Shown in pieces: positions 29,397 through 39,298 of a stretch of DNA of 48,475 nucleotides. Below the pieces are notes generated by a model, which saw only the letters and a program-made list of their open reading frames with translations, was not told where the DNA came from and ran no database searches. This DNA is from a virus. Every line of letters starts with the position of its first letter. Within the stretch, counting starts at the first letter, position 1. The stretch spans positions 1-48,475 of the IMG/VR virus record IMGVR_UViG_3300035118_000155; one strand, written 5' to 3'. Both the position numbers and the translations under genes were made by a program.

Positions 29397-30593
29397 ATGG
29401 GAACCAACCTCGCACGCTCCTCGGGCTACACCGAGGGCTCGGTCAACCGCGGCAGCGGCGTGGGCAACCGCGCCCACCGGCTGCTCCTGGTCTCGAAGGC
29501 GACCCAGATCGTCAACGGGCAGGCTGTTGGCGGCCCCAGCGGCGCCGCCGTGACGACCTACACCGAGCTGACCAAGGCCAGCAACCGGGTGCCCTTCGCC
29601 GGCACCCTGGTGGCGACCATCACCCCGGGCGTGGTCGGGACGATCGCGCTTCGGGTGCGCGGCTTCGACCAGTTCGGCGAGCGCTGCTTCGAGCAGACGC
29701 CGGTCGTTGCGCTGACGGTGGCGACCACCAACTACGTCTACCTGTCGAAGGTCTTCTCCCTGGTCGAGTCGGTGCAGTTCGTCAGCACCGGCCTCGACTC
29801 GCTGGCCAGCACGATCTCGGTCGGCACCCGCTGGGACTGGACCCGCACCGAAGACGGCAACAACCACCATATCGCCGGGCGCAACCTCGGCATCCCTCTG
29901 CCGCTGATGATGCGCTACCGGCCGGAAGGCACCGACCTGTCACGCCGCCACCTGAACAACCGCATCATGGGGCTCTACCCCACAGCGGCGGCCGCGTTCA
30001 CCACGGGCACGTTCACCGGCGTGCCGACGGCGGCGCAGACGACGACGGTCGACGGCATCGCCTACACCTGGAGAGCCAGCGTCAGCACGACAGCCAACGA
30101 GATCCTGATCGGCGCCAATGCCACGGAGTGCGCGCAGAACCTCTTCGCTGCCATCAACCACGATCCGCTCCTGGCTGGCGTGAAGTACGGCAGCCTGACG
30201 GTGGCGCACCCGACGGTCTTCGCCAGCTTCCAGAACGGCGGCATCATCGTGCTCACGGCTCGACAGGCTGGGTCGTTCGGCAACACGATCACGCTGGCTA
30301 ACGGCGCCTCCAACTTCTCGTTTAGCGCGCCAACGACCAGTCTGGAGGCTGGCGTCAGCCCGCTCTGCGAGGCGATGGCGGTGCAGATCTCGGAGATCAC
30401 CACAACCGCGGCCAATGCGATCACGATCACGCTGTCGCCGCGCCAGTTCGAGGTGGGCCTTGCGGCGGCCGGCGGCTGGACTGCCTCGCTGGAGAAGCTC
30501 CACATCCTGCGCGGCACCGACGTCTCGACCTGGGCGGTCGCCGACTTCCAGAAGATCACGATGGCCATGCGGTCTCTCGACGGTGCCTTCTGA
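29397..30593 (+). CDS. Putative head-decoration or virion protein with inserted domain, 398 aa
   Basis: ATG 5 nt after the previous stop. Residues about 60-140 are the shared GFDQF...LSKVF domain. After LGIPLPLMMRYRPEGTDLSRR, residues about 195-320 carry an extra module (TVDGIAYTWRASVSTTANEILIGANATECAQNLFAAIN, then GGIIVLTARQAGSFGNTITLA) of a type common in phage tail-surface proteins. The C terminus (ITLSPRQFEVGLAAAGGW) is beta-rich. The pair with the upstream gene reflects duplication followed by domain gain. Confidence 0.7.
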   Translation: MGTNLARSSGYTEGSVNRGSGVGNRAHRLLLVSKATQIVNGQAVGGPSGAAVTTYTELTKASNRVPFAGTLVATITPGVVGTIALRVRGFDQFGERCFEQTPVVALTVATTNYVYLSKVFSLVESVQFVSTGLDSLASTISVGTRWDWTRTEDGNNHHIAGRNLGIPLPLMMRYRPEGTDLSRRHLNNRIMGLYPTAAAAFTTGTFTGVPTAAQTTTVDGIAYTWRASVSTTANEILIGANATECAQNLFAAINHDPLLAGVKYGSLTVAHPTVFASFQNGGIIVLTARQAGSFGNTITLANGASNFSFSAPTTSLEAGVSPLCEAMAVQISEITTTAANAITITLSPRQFEVGLAAAGGWTASLEKLHILRGTDVSTWAVADFQKITMAMRSLDGAF

Positions 30594-32084
30594 GTGGCCC
30601 CTCTCCCGTCGAGCCTCACGGACCACTGGGGTCTCACCCAGATCCTCTGGGGCGTCAAGCAGTCGACCGGCAAGTACTGGCTGACGCCCGACTTCACCGG
30701 AGAGTTCACGGCGCAGGGGACAAACCGCCGCCCGCCGATGAAGTACCTGTTCCTGCCGAGCAGCAGCAAGGCGCTGTGGCGCCCGAACGACGACATCGTC
30801 GCCGTAAGGTCTAGGCGGACGCACCCGCTCGACGCGCTGCTGGGCTACGGGGCCTCGATCCCGAAGCCCGGGATGGGCAACCTGATCTCCGAGCAGCGCG
30901 CGCTCGTCGGCGCGCTTGCGCACGACTCGACATCCCGTGACAGCGCTATCGTGCACGGGTGGAGCTCGGGCTGCGGCGAGGACAGCTTCCAGGAGATCCC
31001 CTACACCTTCGCCACCCCGAACCAGACCAGCAAGATCTACCAGTGCCAGACTGCTGGCGGCTACATCGGGCGCTGGGAGCTGACAGTCCCGAGCATCGGC
31101 GTCACCTCGCTGAACTTCCTCAGCCGGGTCGACATGGGCGTCGGCGTCAACGGCTACGCCGACGCCTTCCAGGAGGCCAACGGCTTGCTGCACAACCCGA
31201 CCTTCGCCGGCAGCGGGCAAGGGAACATCGGGCTGGCGCCGGCGACAGCTCCTGACCCGTGGCGGCCGACACCTTCGCCGACGGTGGTGGTCGGCAGGAA
31301 CGGCAACCTGCTCTACGGGATGACGGTGCCGCTCGACTTCTCGGCCGGCAACGAGTTCGGCCAGGACCACGGCGGCGACATCAGCCACTCAGCGATCTGG
31401 CACGACCTCCTGCACGGCTTCGAAGTGGAGGTGAACTGCTACGGAGAAGGCATGCACCGCATGCGGTCCTTCACGTACTACCCGTGGCAGTACAACTCGG
31501 TGACCTCCGGCAACGACTTCCAGAGCAGCAACGGCTGCTTCATGGCCGACCGCGTGTTCGACAGCCTTATCTGGTACGACGCCGTGAACGACACCGAGTT
31601 CGACGTCGGCTTCAGCGTCGGGGCCACCAACGGGTGGCAGTGGACCTGCACGCAGAACATCTTCCTGACGCAGGACGCAGCCCACACCCCGGTGTCATTG
31701 GTTGGCAGCAAGATCCCGAGCGGCATCGGCGGGGCGATCTACCGGCAGAACGGCCTCAACGTCCCGAACACCCAGCTCGCAGTCGGCTTCTTCACCAACC
31801 TGTCCCCCGGCGCGGTGGTGGGGCCGGGCGTCATCTTCAACATGAGCTGCAATCTCTCGTTCGGGAACTGGCCGGTCCCGGCGAACAACTACGACACCGT
31901 GATGGGGGCAGCGACCTGGAATCAGGCGGCCAAGCGCCGACAGCCGGGGTGGCTCGGCTGTGACTACATCATGTGCACTGGCACCTACACCCAGGTGAAG
32001 GCCATGATGAGGTCGCTGGCCCAGCGACGGATCGGCAACAACGTCCTCTTCGGCCCGGGCGCTGCCCCGGCTTGGTTCTCCTGA
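30594..32084 (+). CDS. Unknown virion-module protein, 496 aa
   Basis: GTG immediately after the previous stop. Aromatic- and Gly-rich beta-type sequence without recognised family: TDHWGLTQILWGVKQSTGKYW at the N terminus, SGCGEDSFQEIPYTF and YIGRWELTVPSIGVTSLNFLSRVDMGVG in the middle, MHRMRSFTYYPWQYNSVTSGNDFQ later. Its size, composition and place between decoration-like proteins and the adaptor candidate suggest a surface or receptor-binding component, an inference only. About seven cysteines, unusual for a virion protein. Confidence 0.65.
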   Translation: MAPLPSSLTDHWGLTQILWGVKQSTGKYWLTPDFTGEFTAQGTNRRPPMKYLFLPSSSKALWRPNDDIVAVRSRRTHPLDALLGYGASIPKPGMGNLISEQRALVGALAHDSTSRDSAIVHGWSSGCGEDSFQEIPYTFATPNQTSKIYQCQTAGGYIGRWELTVPSIGVTSLNFLSRVDMGVGVNGYADAFQEANGLLHNPTFAGSGQGNIGLAPATAPDPWRPTPSPTVVVGRNGNLLYGMTVPLDFSAGNEFGQDHGGDISHSAIWHDLLHGFEVEVNCYGEGMHRMRSFTYYPWQYNSVTSGNDFQSSNGCFMADRVFDSLIWYDAVNDTEFDVGFSVGATNGWQWTCTQNIFLTQDAAHTPVSLVGSKIPSGIGGAIYRQNGLNVPNTQLAVGFFTNLSPGAVVGPGVIFNMSCNLSFGNWPVPANNYDTVMGAATWNQAAKRRQPGWLGCDYIMCTGTYTQVKAMMRSLAQRRIGNNVLFGPGAAPAWFS

Positions 32085-32515
32085 TGATCGACCTCCGCAC
32101 CGACACCATCGTCTCCAAGGCCGGCTGCCAGCCAGACGCGCTCGTGGTCACCGAGATGCGCCGCAAGCACCCCAATGCCCGACTGGGCTGGGCCGAGGAG
32201 CACGGCTGCTGGTCGCTGATCGACGTGACCCCTGGGTTGCCGCCGATCCTCATCACGCTGCTGCGCTCGCCCGACGGCGACTTCGTGCGGCCGACGCTGC
32301 AGAACACGGTCTACTACCTCGACGCGATCCACCCGGACAACCTGAACAACGAGTGGGCGATGCAGCGCTTCATCCGCGAGCTCGACGAGGACCCGAGGGC
32401 GCGCGATCTGGAACGGAAGGCCAAGGACGCCCGCGAGGAAGGCCACCGCGAGTTGTGGAACGCCTTCAAGCGCAAGATCATGGTCCCCAGGCACCTCGTC
32501 TACCCTGACCGATGA
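32084..32515 (+). CDS. Unknown protein, 143 aa
   Basis: ATG overlaps the previous stop by one base. Alpha/beta N-terminal half (TEMRRKHPNARLGWAEEHGCWSLIDVTPG) and a charged helical C-terminal half (IRELDEDPRARDLERKAKDAREEGHRELWNAFKRKI). No family recognised; possibly a small head-tail or chaperone-like factor. Confidence 0.65.
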   Translation: MIDLRTDTIVSKAGCQPDALVVTEMRRKHPNARLGWAEEHGCWSLIDVTPGLPPILITLLRSPDGDFVRPTLQNTVYYLDAIHPDNLNNEWAMQRFIRELDEDPRARDLERKAKDAREEGHRELWNAFKRKIMVPRHLVYPDR

Positions 32516-33414
32516 GCAACTCGATCAACGTGCTGGAGCTCCTCGATGGCGTGCGCCTGCGCTCGCACGACGTCAGCGACCGCGTCTGGCCGGTCCCCGA
32601 GAAGCTGAAGGCTGCGGATGACATGCTACGTCAGATCTACCGGAGGATCCGGCAGACGGGCGAGCACCACGGCCTCGACCGGATCGACATCGCACCCAGT
32701 GCCTTCACCGCCCTGGAGACCGACGTCCTGGAGTACGACCTGCCGGAGTACATCGGCAACGTCGAGCTCGTGCAGGCGATCCAGGGGCCTGGAGTTCCGC
32801 CGATCCCGATCAAGCAGGCGACGTTCGAGGACATGGACAGCAGCCGCGGGGTGTTCAGCAGCGACACCCGCCGCTGGCTCTTCAGCCGCTACGGCAATGC
32901 CGGCTCGATCCAGCTCCGTGGCCGGGTCGGCGCGCTGACCAACATCCGCATCTGGTACACCCACTCGTGGGGGCCGCTGCACTACGGCACCGCGGCCAGC
33001 GGGACGACCACCTCGATCACCGCCGGCACCACCTTCGGCAACTTCAAGAACCGGCCGGAGCTCTACACCGGCTACCAGTTGGAAGTGACGGCCGATGTCA
33101 CGCAGCCGACCAACGTCGGCTCGATCCGCCGCATCATCACCTTCACCGGCGGCGTCTACACGCTGCAGACTGCGCTGCCGGCCACGGCCAACAGCACGAC
33201 GCAGTACGCGATGCTGATCCCGCTGCCGCCCGACACGCACACCTACTTCGTCGAGAAGGTGGTCGACGAGCTGCTCTCGCGCGACGGCAACCAGGAGGAG
33301 CGCGCGCTCCGGGCCGACCGCATGCAGGAGCTGGAGATGGACTTCGCGAAGTCGATCGCGGACCGGGCCGCCGGCGAGCCGCCTCGGATGGTGAACAGCA
33401 GGATGTTCCGGTGA
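32512..33414 (+). CDS. Candidate head-tail adaptor protein, 300 aa
   Basis: ATG in an ATGA overlap; TACCCT lies 5 nt upstream. Helical N terminus (NVLELLDGVRLRSHDVSDRVW, LKAADDMLRQIYRRIRQTG), mixed middle (YIGNVELVQAIQGPGVPPIPI, IQLRGRVGALTNIRIWYTH), an inserted beta domain (ITAGTTFGNFKNRPELYTGYQLEVTAD), and a long C-terminal helix ending in a basic tail. Connectors of short-tailed phages combine helical bundles with such tails and lie just upstream of the nozzle gene, as here. Sequence homology was not recognised. Confidence 0.55.
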   Translation: MSNSINVLELLDGVRLRSHDVSDRVWPVPEKLKAADDMLRQIYRRIRQTGEHHGLDRIDIAPSAFTALETDVLEYDLPEYIGNVELVQAIQGPGVPPIPIKQATFEDMDSSRGVFSSDTRRWLFSRYGNAGSIQLRGRVGALTNIRIWYTHSWGPLHYGTAASGTTTSITAGTTFGNFKNRPELYTGYQLEVTADVTQPTNVGSIRRIITFTGGVYTLQTALPATANSTTQYAMLIPLPPDTHTYFVEKVVDELLSRDGNQEERALRADRMQELEMDFAKSIADRAAGEPPRMVNSRMFR

Positions 33415-36400
33415 AGCCCGACACCGTCATCGAGTCGGTTGTCGAGGGCCTGCTGACGAAGGATCCACCGACGCGGCTCAAGCTCGGGGCCAGCCCCGAC
33501 CTGCTCAACGTCTTCCTGACCAACGGGGCCGCCGAGAAGCGCGGGGGCTTTGTGCCGCGCACCAAGGACCGGATGCTCGGCAACACGGTCGGCAACACCG
33601 GCTACCGCGCCACGGCCCGCCTCACCACGGCGAACGCCAGCGCGGACGGCGACTTCCTGATCGTGCCGGGCTGCCTCACTGGCGGTCACCGTCCGATCTA
33701 CGAGGCGCTGCCGGCACTGACGGTCGAGTGCTTCTTCCAGGTCGGAAAGCTCACTGGCCAGCACGGCGGCTCGGCCAACCCGGCGGCCTCGCCCTACACG
33801 ATCAGCCTGATCCCGATCCTGAGCAAGGGGCCGATCAAGCGCACCGAAGAGACGGCGGGCAGCCTCTTCAACAACGGCGCCATCACCTGGAACACCACGG
33901 CGGCGACAGTCTGGGGCAACCACTCCAACTCCGGGATGCCGTTCGCCGTCTACATCTGGAACAACGGCACGGGCACCGCGCCCGTCTGGCAGTTCCGCCT
34001 GTCAGCCCATGTCTTCATCGCCGGGGTTGGGAACCTGAAGACGGTGACGTCTGGCGAGGTCCCCGTGGAGGGCGGCCTCTACCACATCATCGCGGTGGTG
34101 AGCGGCACCAGGATCTCGCTGCGGATCGCCAGGATCCGTGGGCGCGAGACCCCGTCCTACACGACGAACAGCGACAGCTCCTTCAGCGGCACGCTGGCGT
34201 GGAACCGGTGCCCGATCCAGGTGTTTGACTGCCCGCAGCAGTTCATCCAGGCCGGCACCGGCGCCAGCAGGCCCGGCCTCAACCTGAATGCCGGCGGCTA
34301 CTGGTACCAGACCAAGCGGGCCGAGGGCAAGATCGAGGACATCGCCATCTGGAACAGCGACAAGACGCTGTCGGTGGCGACGACCTGCGACCGCCTGAGC
34401 AAGCTCAACCCGTCGCGGATGAGCGGGCTCATCAACTACTGGAACATGCTAGGGGACGGCACCGACTTCGTCCTTGAGGTGACAGGTCGTGGCAACCATC
34501 TGTTCTTCGTGCCGCGGGGTCCGGTGTCGGACACTGCGAGCGGGGGGAAGGACGGTGGAAGCTGGTTCTTCAACGGTCAGACCAGCTACGCGATGCTGGA
34601 CCTCAACGGCGACGCGGTGCCGTCCCACATCAACTGGCGGCTGCAGAACAACCAGACGGTCGCCGCCGCCATGAACACGATGGTCCGGAAGGCCGAGCCG
34701 CACGGTCTGGCGGTGGACTTCTGGGTCGACTCGATCGAGCCGCAGTTCGAGCAGGTGATCGCGGAGATCCACTCCGTGCTGCGGATCGCGATCAACACCG
34801 ACGGCAAGATCGTCGGCTACTGCCGCGACGGCGACACCGGCGCCGCCTCGGCCAACCACATCGGCCTGAACTACCAGGGGCCGCTGGTCAGCAACGTCAC
34901 GGTGAAGGCCGGCGAGCGCTACAGCGTGGTCCTCTTCCGCCGCGACGGCAGCACGACGCTGGACCTGTTCGTGGGCGGCGTCCTCGACGCAACCGTGGCG
35001 GTCAACGCGGTCGGCTCGACGGCCTCGTTCTTCGACTCCTACACGCCCGGTGGCTGCACGATCGGCATGGGCTCCTACGAGCACATGATCCGCGGTCCGA
35101 GCATGGACCACGCCAGCATCGCGCTGCCGAACCAGCTCAACACGGACGCCCGCAGCGGCTTCGTCGGGCGCGTCGAATCCCTCAAGATCGTCACCACCCA
35201 GGCTGGCGCTACCCTGTCACCGCTCGTCAAGCCGGAGACGGTGGACGACTGGCGGTTCAGCGAAGCTCGCACCTTCCAGAACCCACTGGCGGGCGGCGGC
35301 GGCCGGAACACCTGGACGCCGAGCGACAGCAGCGACACCACACGCCACGATGCCGACGGGGCAGCCCTGGCGGCGGCGGGCCAGCATGAGGATGGTTCCC
35401 CGGTCCGGCACACTGTGCAGGATCCAGCCTCCCTGTCGCAGGCTTACATCACTTGGCAGGACTCGCTCGACGGCACCGGTGCGGCGGCCGGGCGGTTCGG
35501 CAGCGACGACGTCGCCGGCCTCGGCGCACGGCTCTACCACGTCCTGGCCTACTACCGCTTCAACCAGGACGACCGCGACCTGCGCTACGGGGGCGCCTAC
35601 ACGAAGGGGCTGGAGTGGCGCTACAACGCCGGCACCTTCAACACCGCCACGCAGGTGCGTGACCCGGTCCGGCACACGCACGTCCAGTGGTCGGACGTCG
35701 CCGACGCAACGGGGGCGCTCAGCATCGTCCAGCGGCGATGCCACGAGAGTGACATCATCAGCCAGACCGACAGCGACATCTTCACGGCGCCGCAGAACGT
35801 CACCAACCGGCAGCGCCCGTACGCCTTTCGCTCCCCGCGCGAGGTCGGTCCGCAGTGGCGGGCCGGCATCGTGCGCCCGCTGGCGGGACAGGTGCCGGTC
35901 AGCCTGATCGCCGACTGGTCGGTGCAGACCGCCGACCGCCGCTTCCTCATCGCCGCCACGGGCCGCCAGCTCTACTGGGTGAAGCCGCTGTGGGAGGAAG
36001 ACTCGCCATTCAACGAGGAACCCAACTTCGCCGTCTGGATGCAGGGGTGGCCGTCGAGCCACCTCTTCGTGAAGGCCAGCGCGAGCCAGCTCAACCTGAC
36101 CGGCACCGCCAGCAAGAGCACGATCGTGTTCGAGGGCTGGCTGAAGCCGCTCCGACTCGACGGCGTCCGCATGATCGCCGCCAAGGTGACGCCGGCGACC
36201 AGCCAGACCCAGGTGAGCTGGTGCGTCTACAGCAACCAGGGGGCGATCCACGTCTTCGGCACCGAGAGCTCGGGCACGCGGACGTGGCTCTACAGCGAGT
36301 CGACGATCCCCGGCGGCGCGACCGCCCCGCGCCTGCAGCATTCGCTGCGCTCGAACGTCTGGAACCACCTGCATGTCACCATTGCCACGGCTGGCGTGCA

Positions 36401-38657
36401 GGTCCGGGTGAACGGCAACCTCGTCGACATGACGAGCCACAACGGGCTGACAGGGACTGGCAAGGCCGACGCGATCGGCGGCGGAGCCAGCGACGCGCCC
36501 TCTGGGGAGCTCTACCTGGGCGGCCTGCCGGAAGGGCGCGAGACCCTGACCCAGACCTTCACGGCCGGGGCCAGCACCAACGTGGTCAGCTTCACGCCGT
36601 GGGCCGGCTACCTAACGGAGGTCCGCATCCTGAACGCGGAAGACACCGCGCAGTGGCCGACCGGGCAGAGCGGGCAGCCGCCGGGCACGCGCTTCGTCGA
36701 CACCGGCACCACCTACCTGCTGCTGCACCTGAACGAGGGGGCCGGCTGGTTCTTCCGGAACAGCGCCGCCAACACCACCGGCAGCGACGCACACAGTCAG
36801 GTCCGCGAGTGCTGGCCGGTCATGGAGGGCCTGGAGGAGAGCAGCGGCCACCGCTACTCCTGGCTCATCTACCGCGACAGACTGCTCGTGAGCAACGGCG
36901 AGAGTCGCATCCAGCAGCTCCGGTTCGGCGCTCTGCAGGACACCAACCCGATCACCTGCACCCAGCTCGGCATGCTGCCGCCGGAGCCGATCGACACCAC
37001 GGTCGAGGGCCATACCACGGTTGGCACTGGCGTTCCTCCTGGCACGTATCTGGTGGCGATGACGTTCACGAACGCGGACGGCACCGAGAGCGAGCCGATC
37101 CAGCTCGGCAGCTTCGTGCAGGCCGTCGCGGTCTCAGTGCTCCGACTCAACCTGCGGCGCCTCCCGCGCAGCCCCGACCCTCAGGTCACGGGCCGGCGGC
37201 TCTACGCAAGTTCTCCCGGCGGTGGGGCGCCGCTTTTCAACCGGCAGATCGACGACAACGATGGCTTCGAGCACGACGTCATCATCTACAACGGAACAGA
37301 GGCTGTCACCTCGGGTGACAAGGTTGTGCCGCCGCGTGGGCGCCACCTCGCCGTGGCCAACGCTTCGCTGCTCGTCGCCGACCTGACCGAGGAGCCGGCT
37401 GGCCAGAACGCCTTCGCCTTCGGCCGCAGCGACGAGGTGAGCTACTTCACGGTGGGGAGCGAGGTGATCCTCGACAGCTTCGATGGCGACGCGATCATCG
37501 GCGCCCGGACCAACCTCGGGCAGGTCTTCATCAGCAAGGCCCGCTCGGTGTTCCAGGTCTCGATGGGCGCCATCGCCAACGCCAACGACGTCAGCGGCTC
37601 CGTCCGGCTGGTGAACAACAGCGACGGCTTCGGCGGCGGCCACTGCAGCTCGCAGAACCTGATCTACGGCTGCGGCGACCGCGGCGTGTTCGTGTTCGAC
37701 AACGCGAACATGGTCTACCTGAGCCAGATGATCGACCGGACGTGGCGGCAGTTAGCTGCCACCACGACGATCGGCCTGCGCAACACCTACGGGCTCTACA
37801 ACCGCAACCGCTCCGAGGTCTGGATCTCGCCGCGCTCCGAGACGACGGAGGCCAACAACTCGATCCTGGTGCTGCGGCTGACCGGCGAGAATGCGTGGTC
37901 CCTGCTCGACGTCCCCGAGCACAGCTTCATGGTGGTGGCGCAGGATGACGTGCGGCAGCAGCAGGTGCCGCTGCTCGGCACCACGCTCGGCGCCCTGCTC
38001 GGCTACGACGACGGGACCTTCATCGACCACAGCGACGGCGGGGCGATGGCGAACGGCGCCACGACGCTGGTGGGATCGGCCGGCCTGAGCGGGAGCTCCA
38101 CCTCGCTGACGATGTCGGGCGCGAACTTCGACACCATCCTGGGCGGCCTCAGCGGCGCCGAGGTCGAGATCGTCTACAACGCCGGCACGCTGGTGCGGAC
38201 GATTGTGCGGAACACCGGCGACACGCTGTTCTGGGACGAGCCGCTGCCGGGCTGGGTCTCGTTCACGAGCTTCACGGTTGGTGGCTACGAGGGCTACTGG
38301 TCGAGCTCCTGGCTGTCGCTGGCGCGGCCGAGCAGCGAGAACGACATCGAGCGCATCGACCTGGAGATGGTCCCGAACGCCGGCGTCTCGGGCACGCTGT
38401 CGATCACCTCGATCCGCCAGGGTGAGGCGACGGACCGGGCCTTCCCGACCGACCCGGCCAAGTTCGAGCAGTTCGTCTTCGACATGAGCAACGGCTGGCT
38501 CAACACCCCGGAGAAGCCGCGCAGCTTCGCGCACGGGCACTACCACCGCGTGAAGTTCGGCACGCGCGGCATCCGAGCGCCGTTCGGCCTGATCTCCGTG
38601 CACTTCGTGGGCCACAAGGCGATGGCGGCCATCGGCCACGCCGGAAAGGCATCGTGA
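33411..38657 (+). CDS. Large tail protein: nozzle/propeller-like with three LamG-like domains, 1748 aa
   Basis: GTG in a GTGA overlap. The N terminus (DPPTRLKLGASPDLLNVFLTNGAAEKRGGF) matches the pattern of phage tail-nozzle or propeller proteins. Three concanavalin-like (LamG) segments follow: about residues 100-325, 380-595 (GSWFFNGQTSYAMLDL ... GFVGRVESLKI) and 900-1080 (STIVFEGWLKPLRLDG ... GYLTEVRILNAED). Residues about 1140-1530 look like a beta propeller (HRYSWLIYRDRLLVSNG, RHLAVANASLLVAD, DAIIGARTNLGQVFIS, NRSEVWISPRSE). The end is beta-rich (FHGHYHRVKFGTRG-type, actual SFAHGHYHRVKFG). LamG domains bind glycans, so it probably joins the tail tube to host-surface sugar recognition. Confidence 0.75.
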   Translation: MKPDTVIESVVEGLLTKDPPTRLKLGASPDLLNVFLTNGAAEKRGGFVPRTKDRMLGNTVGNTGYRATARLTTANASADGDFLIVPGCLTGGHRPIYEALPALTVECFFQVGKLTGQHGGSANPAASPYTISLIPILSKGPIKRTEETAGSLFNNGAITWNTTAATVWGNHSNSGMPFAVYIWNNGTGTAPVWQFRLSAHVFIAGVGNLKTVTSGEVPVEGGLYHIIAVVSGTRISLRIARIRGRETPSYTTNSDSSFSGTLAWNRCPIQVFDCPQQFIQAGTGASRPGLNLNAGGYWYQTKRAEGKIEDIAIWNSDKTLSVATTCDRLSKLNPSRMSGLINYWNMLGDGTDFVLEVTGRGNHLFFVPRGPVSDTASGGKDGGSWFFNGQTSYAMLDLNGDAVPSHINWRLQNNQTVAAAMNTMVRKAEPHGLAVDFWVDSIEPQFEQVIAEIHSVLRIAINTDGKIVGYCRDGDTGAASANHIGLNYQGPLVSNVTVKAGERYSVVLFRRDGSTTLDLFVGGVLDATVAVNAVGSTASFFDSYTPGGCTIGMGSYEHMIRGPSMDHASIALPNQLNTDARSGFVGRVESLKIVTTQAGATLSPLVKPETVDDWRFSEARTFQNPLAGGGGRNTWTPSDSSDTTRHDADGAALAAAGQHEDGSPVRHTVQDPASLSQAYITWQDSLDGTGAAAGRFGSDDVAGLGARLYHVLAYYRFNQDDRDLRYGGAYTKGLEWRYNAGTFNTATQVRDPVRHTHVQWSDVADATGALSIVQRRCHESDIISQTDSDIFTAPQNVTNRQRPYAFRSPREVGPQWRAGIVRPLAGQVPVSLIADWSVQTADRRFLIAATGRQLYWVKPLWEEDSPFNEEPNFAVWMQGWPSSHLFVKASASQLNLTGTASKSTIVFEGWLKPLRLDGVRMIAAKVTPATSQTQVSWCVYSNQGAIHVFGTESSGTRTWLYSESTIPGGATAPRLQHSLRSNVWNHLHVTIATAGVQVRVNGNLVDMTSHNGLTGTGKADAIGGGASDAPSGELYLGGLPEGRETLTQTFTAGASTNVVSFTPWAGYLTEVRILNAEDTAQWPTGQSGQPPGTRFVDTGTTYLLLHLNEGAGWFFRNSAANTTGSDAHSQVRECWPVMEGLEESSGHRYSWLIYRDRLLVSNGESRIQQLRFGALQDTNPITCTQLGMLPPEPIDTTVEGHTTVGTGVPPGTYLVAMTFTNADGTESEPIQLGSFVQAVAVSVLRLNLRRLPRSPDPQVTGRRLYASSPGGGAPLFNRQIDDNDGFEHDVIIYNGTEAVTSGDKVVPPRGRHLAVANASLLVADLTEEPAGQNAFAFGRSDEVSYFTVGSEVILDSFDGDAIIGARTNLGQVFISKARSVFQVSMGAIANANDVSGSVRLVNNSDGFGGGHCSSQNLIYGCGDRGVFVFDNANMVYLSQMIDRTWRQLAATTTIGLRNTYGLYNRNRSEVWISPRSETTEANNSILVLRLTGENAWSLLDVPEHSFMVVAQDDVRQQQVPLLGTTLGALLGYDDGTFIDHSDGGAMANGATTLVGSAGLSGSSTSLTMSGANFDTILGGLSGAEVEIVYNAGTLVRTIVRNTGDTLFWDEPLPGWVSFTSFTVGGYEGYWSSSWLSLARPSSENDIERIDLEMVPNAGVSGTLSITSIRQGEATDRAFPTDPAKFEQFVFDMSNGWLNTPEKPRSFAHGHYHRVKFGTRGIRAPFGLISVHFVGHKAMAAIGHAGKAS

Positions 38658-38797
38658 AGCAGCAACCCGATCTCGACCTCATCACGCACTTGCAGGACCC
38701 GGCGATGCAGGAGAACCTGCGCCGCATCCTGGAGTGGGTGCGCGACAAGCGCCGCGCCGACCGGGTGACTTGGTTCCGCGCGATCCTGGACTGGTGA
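38654..38797 (+). CDS. Small helical protein, 47 aa
   Basis: GTG overlaps the stop of the tail gene as GTGA. Helical, charged peptide (LDLITHLQDPAMQENLRRILEWV, then RDKRRADRVTWFRAIL). No family recognised; small coupled genes here often serve assembly. Confidence 0.6.
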   Translation: MKQQPDLDLITHLQDPAMQENLRRILEWVRDKRRADRVTWFRAILDW

Positions 38798-38800
38798 CAG

Positions 38801-39124
38801 ATGGCGACAACCGGAGTGCTCGGACGAGGCGCCCCATCGACGGCTGGGGCGGTGCTCTACCGCGTCCCGGCCGCCATCGAGGTGGCCGTCATCGTCAACA
38901 TCGCGAACCGGACACCTGGGGCTTCCAAGGCGGCCTCCATCGCGCTGCTCCCTCCGGACGCGCAGACCCCCGGAGCGGACAACTACTGGGTGTTCGGTAA
39001 GGTCGTGCCCCAGGCCGACGCCGTGCAGTACAAGTTCCCGCTCGGCCCCGGCTGGGGCATCTGGTGCGCAGGTGCCGACGAACTCGTGACGTTCACGATC
39101 GCCGGAGAAGAGCGAGATCAGTGA
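38801..39124 (+). CDS. Unknown small beta-rich virion-module protein, 107 aa
   Basis: ATG 3 nt after the previous stop. Single beta-sandwich-like sequence (GAVLYRVPAAIEVAVIVNIANR, DNYWVFGKVVPQADAVQYKF, WGIWCAGADELVTFTIAG). Resembles small tail- or head-associated beta proteins in size and composition, without a recognised family. Confidence 0.65.
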   Translation: MATTGVLGRGAPSTAGAVLYRVPAAIEVAVIVNIANRTPGASKAASIALLPPDAQTPGADNYWVFGKVVPQADAVQYKFPLGPGWGIWCAGADELVTFTIAGEERDQ

Positions 39125-39151
39125 CAACCCGATGACGACGAGGTGAAGACG

Positions 39152-39298
39152 ATGCCAGCGAAGACGCAGAAACAGGCGCGGTTTATGAGGATGTGCGAGC
39201 ACTTCCCCGGAGCGGCCAAGGGCAAGTGCCCGAGCAAGAAGGTGGCCAAGGAGTTCAACCACGTCGCGGGCTCGAAGAAGAAGCGACGCAAGGGCTGA
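39152..39298 (+). CDS. Small basic protein of the PAK(S/T)xxQxRFM type, 48 aa
   Basis: Begins MPAKTQKQARFMRMCEH and continues KGKCPSKKVAKEFNHV with a Lys/Arg-rich end. Short phage proteins with this start (P-A-K-S/T-x-x-Q-x-R-F-M) and a K-V-A-K-E-F core are common in tailed-phage virion modules; their function is unknown. ATG preceded by GAGGTGAAGACG. Confidence 0.65.
   Translation: MPAKTQKQARFMRMCEHFPGAAKGKCPSKKVAKEFNHVAGSKKKRRKG

Noticed and set aside
32967-33410. In-frame 5' extension of the large tail protein
   Set aside because: It overlaps the adaptor gene completely; the GTGA-coupled GTG at 33411 is followed directly by a family-like N terminus.
35217-36440. 407-aa minus-strand open frame
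   Set aside because: Antisense to the tail gene, with Arg/Ala/Val/Asp-rich shadow composition and no domain.
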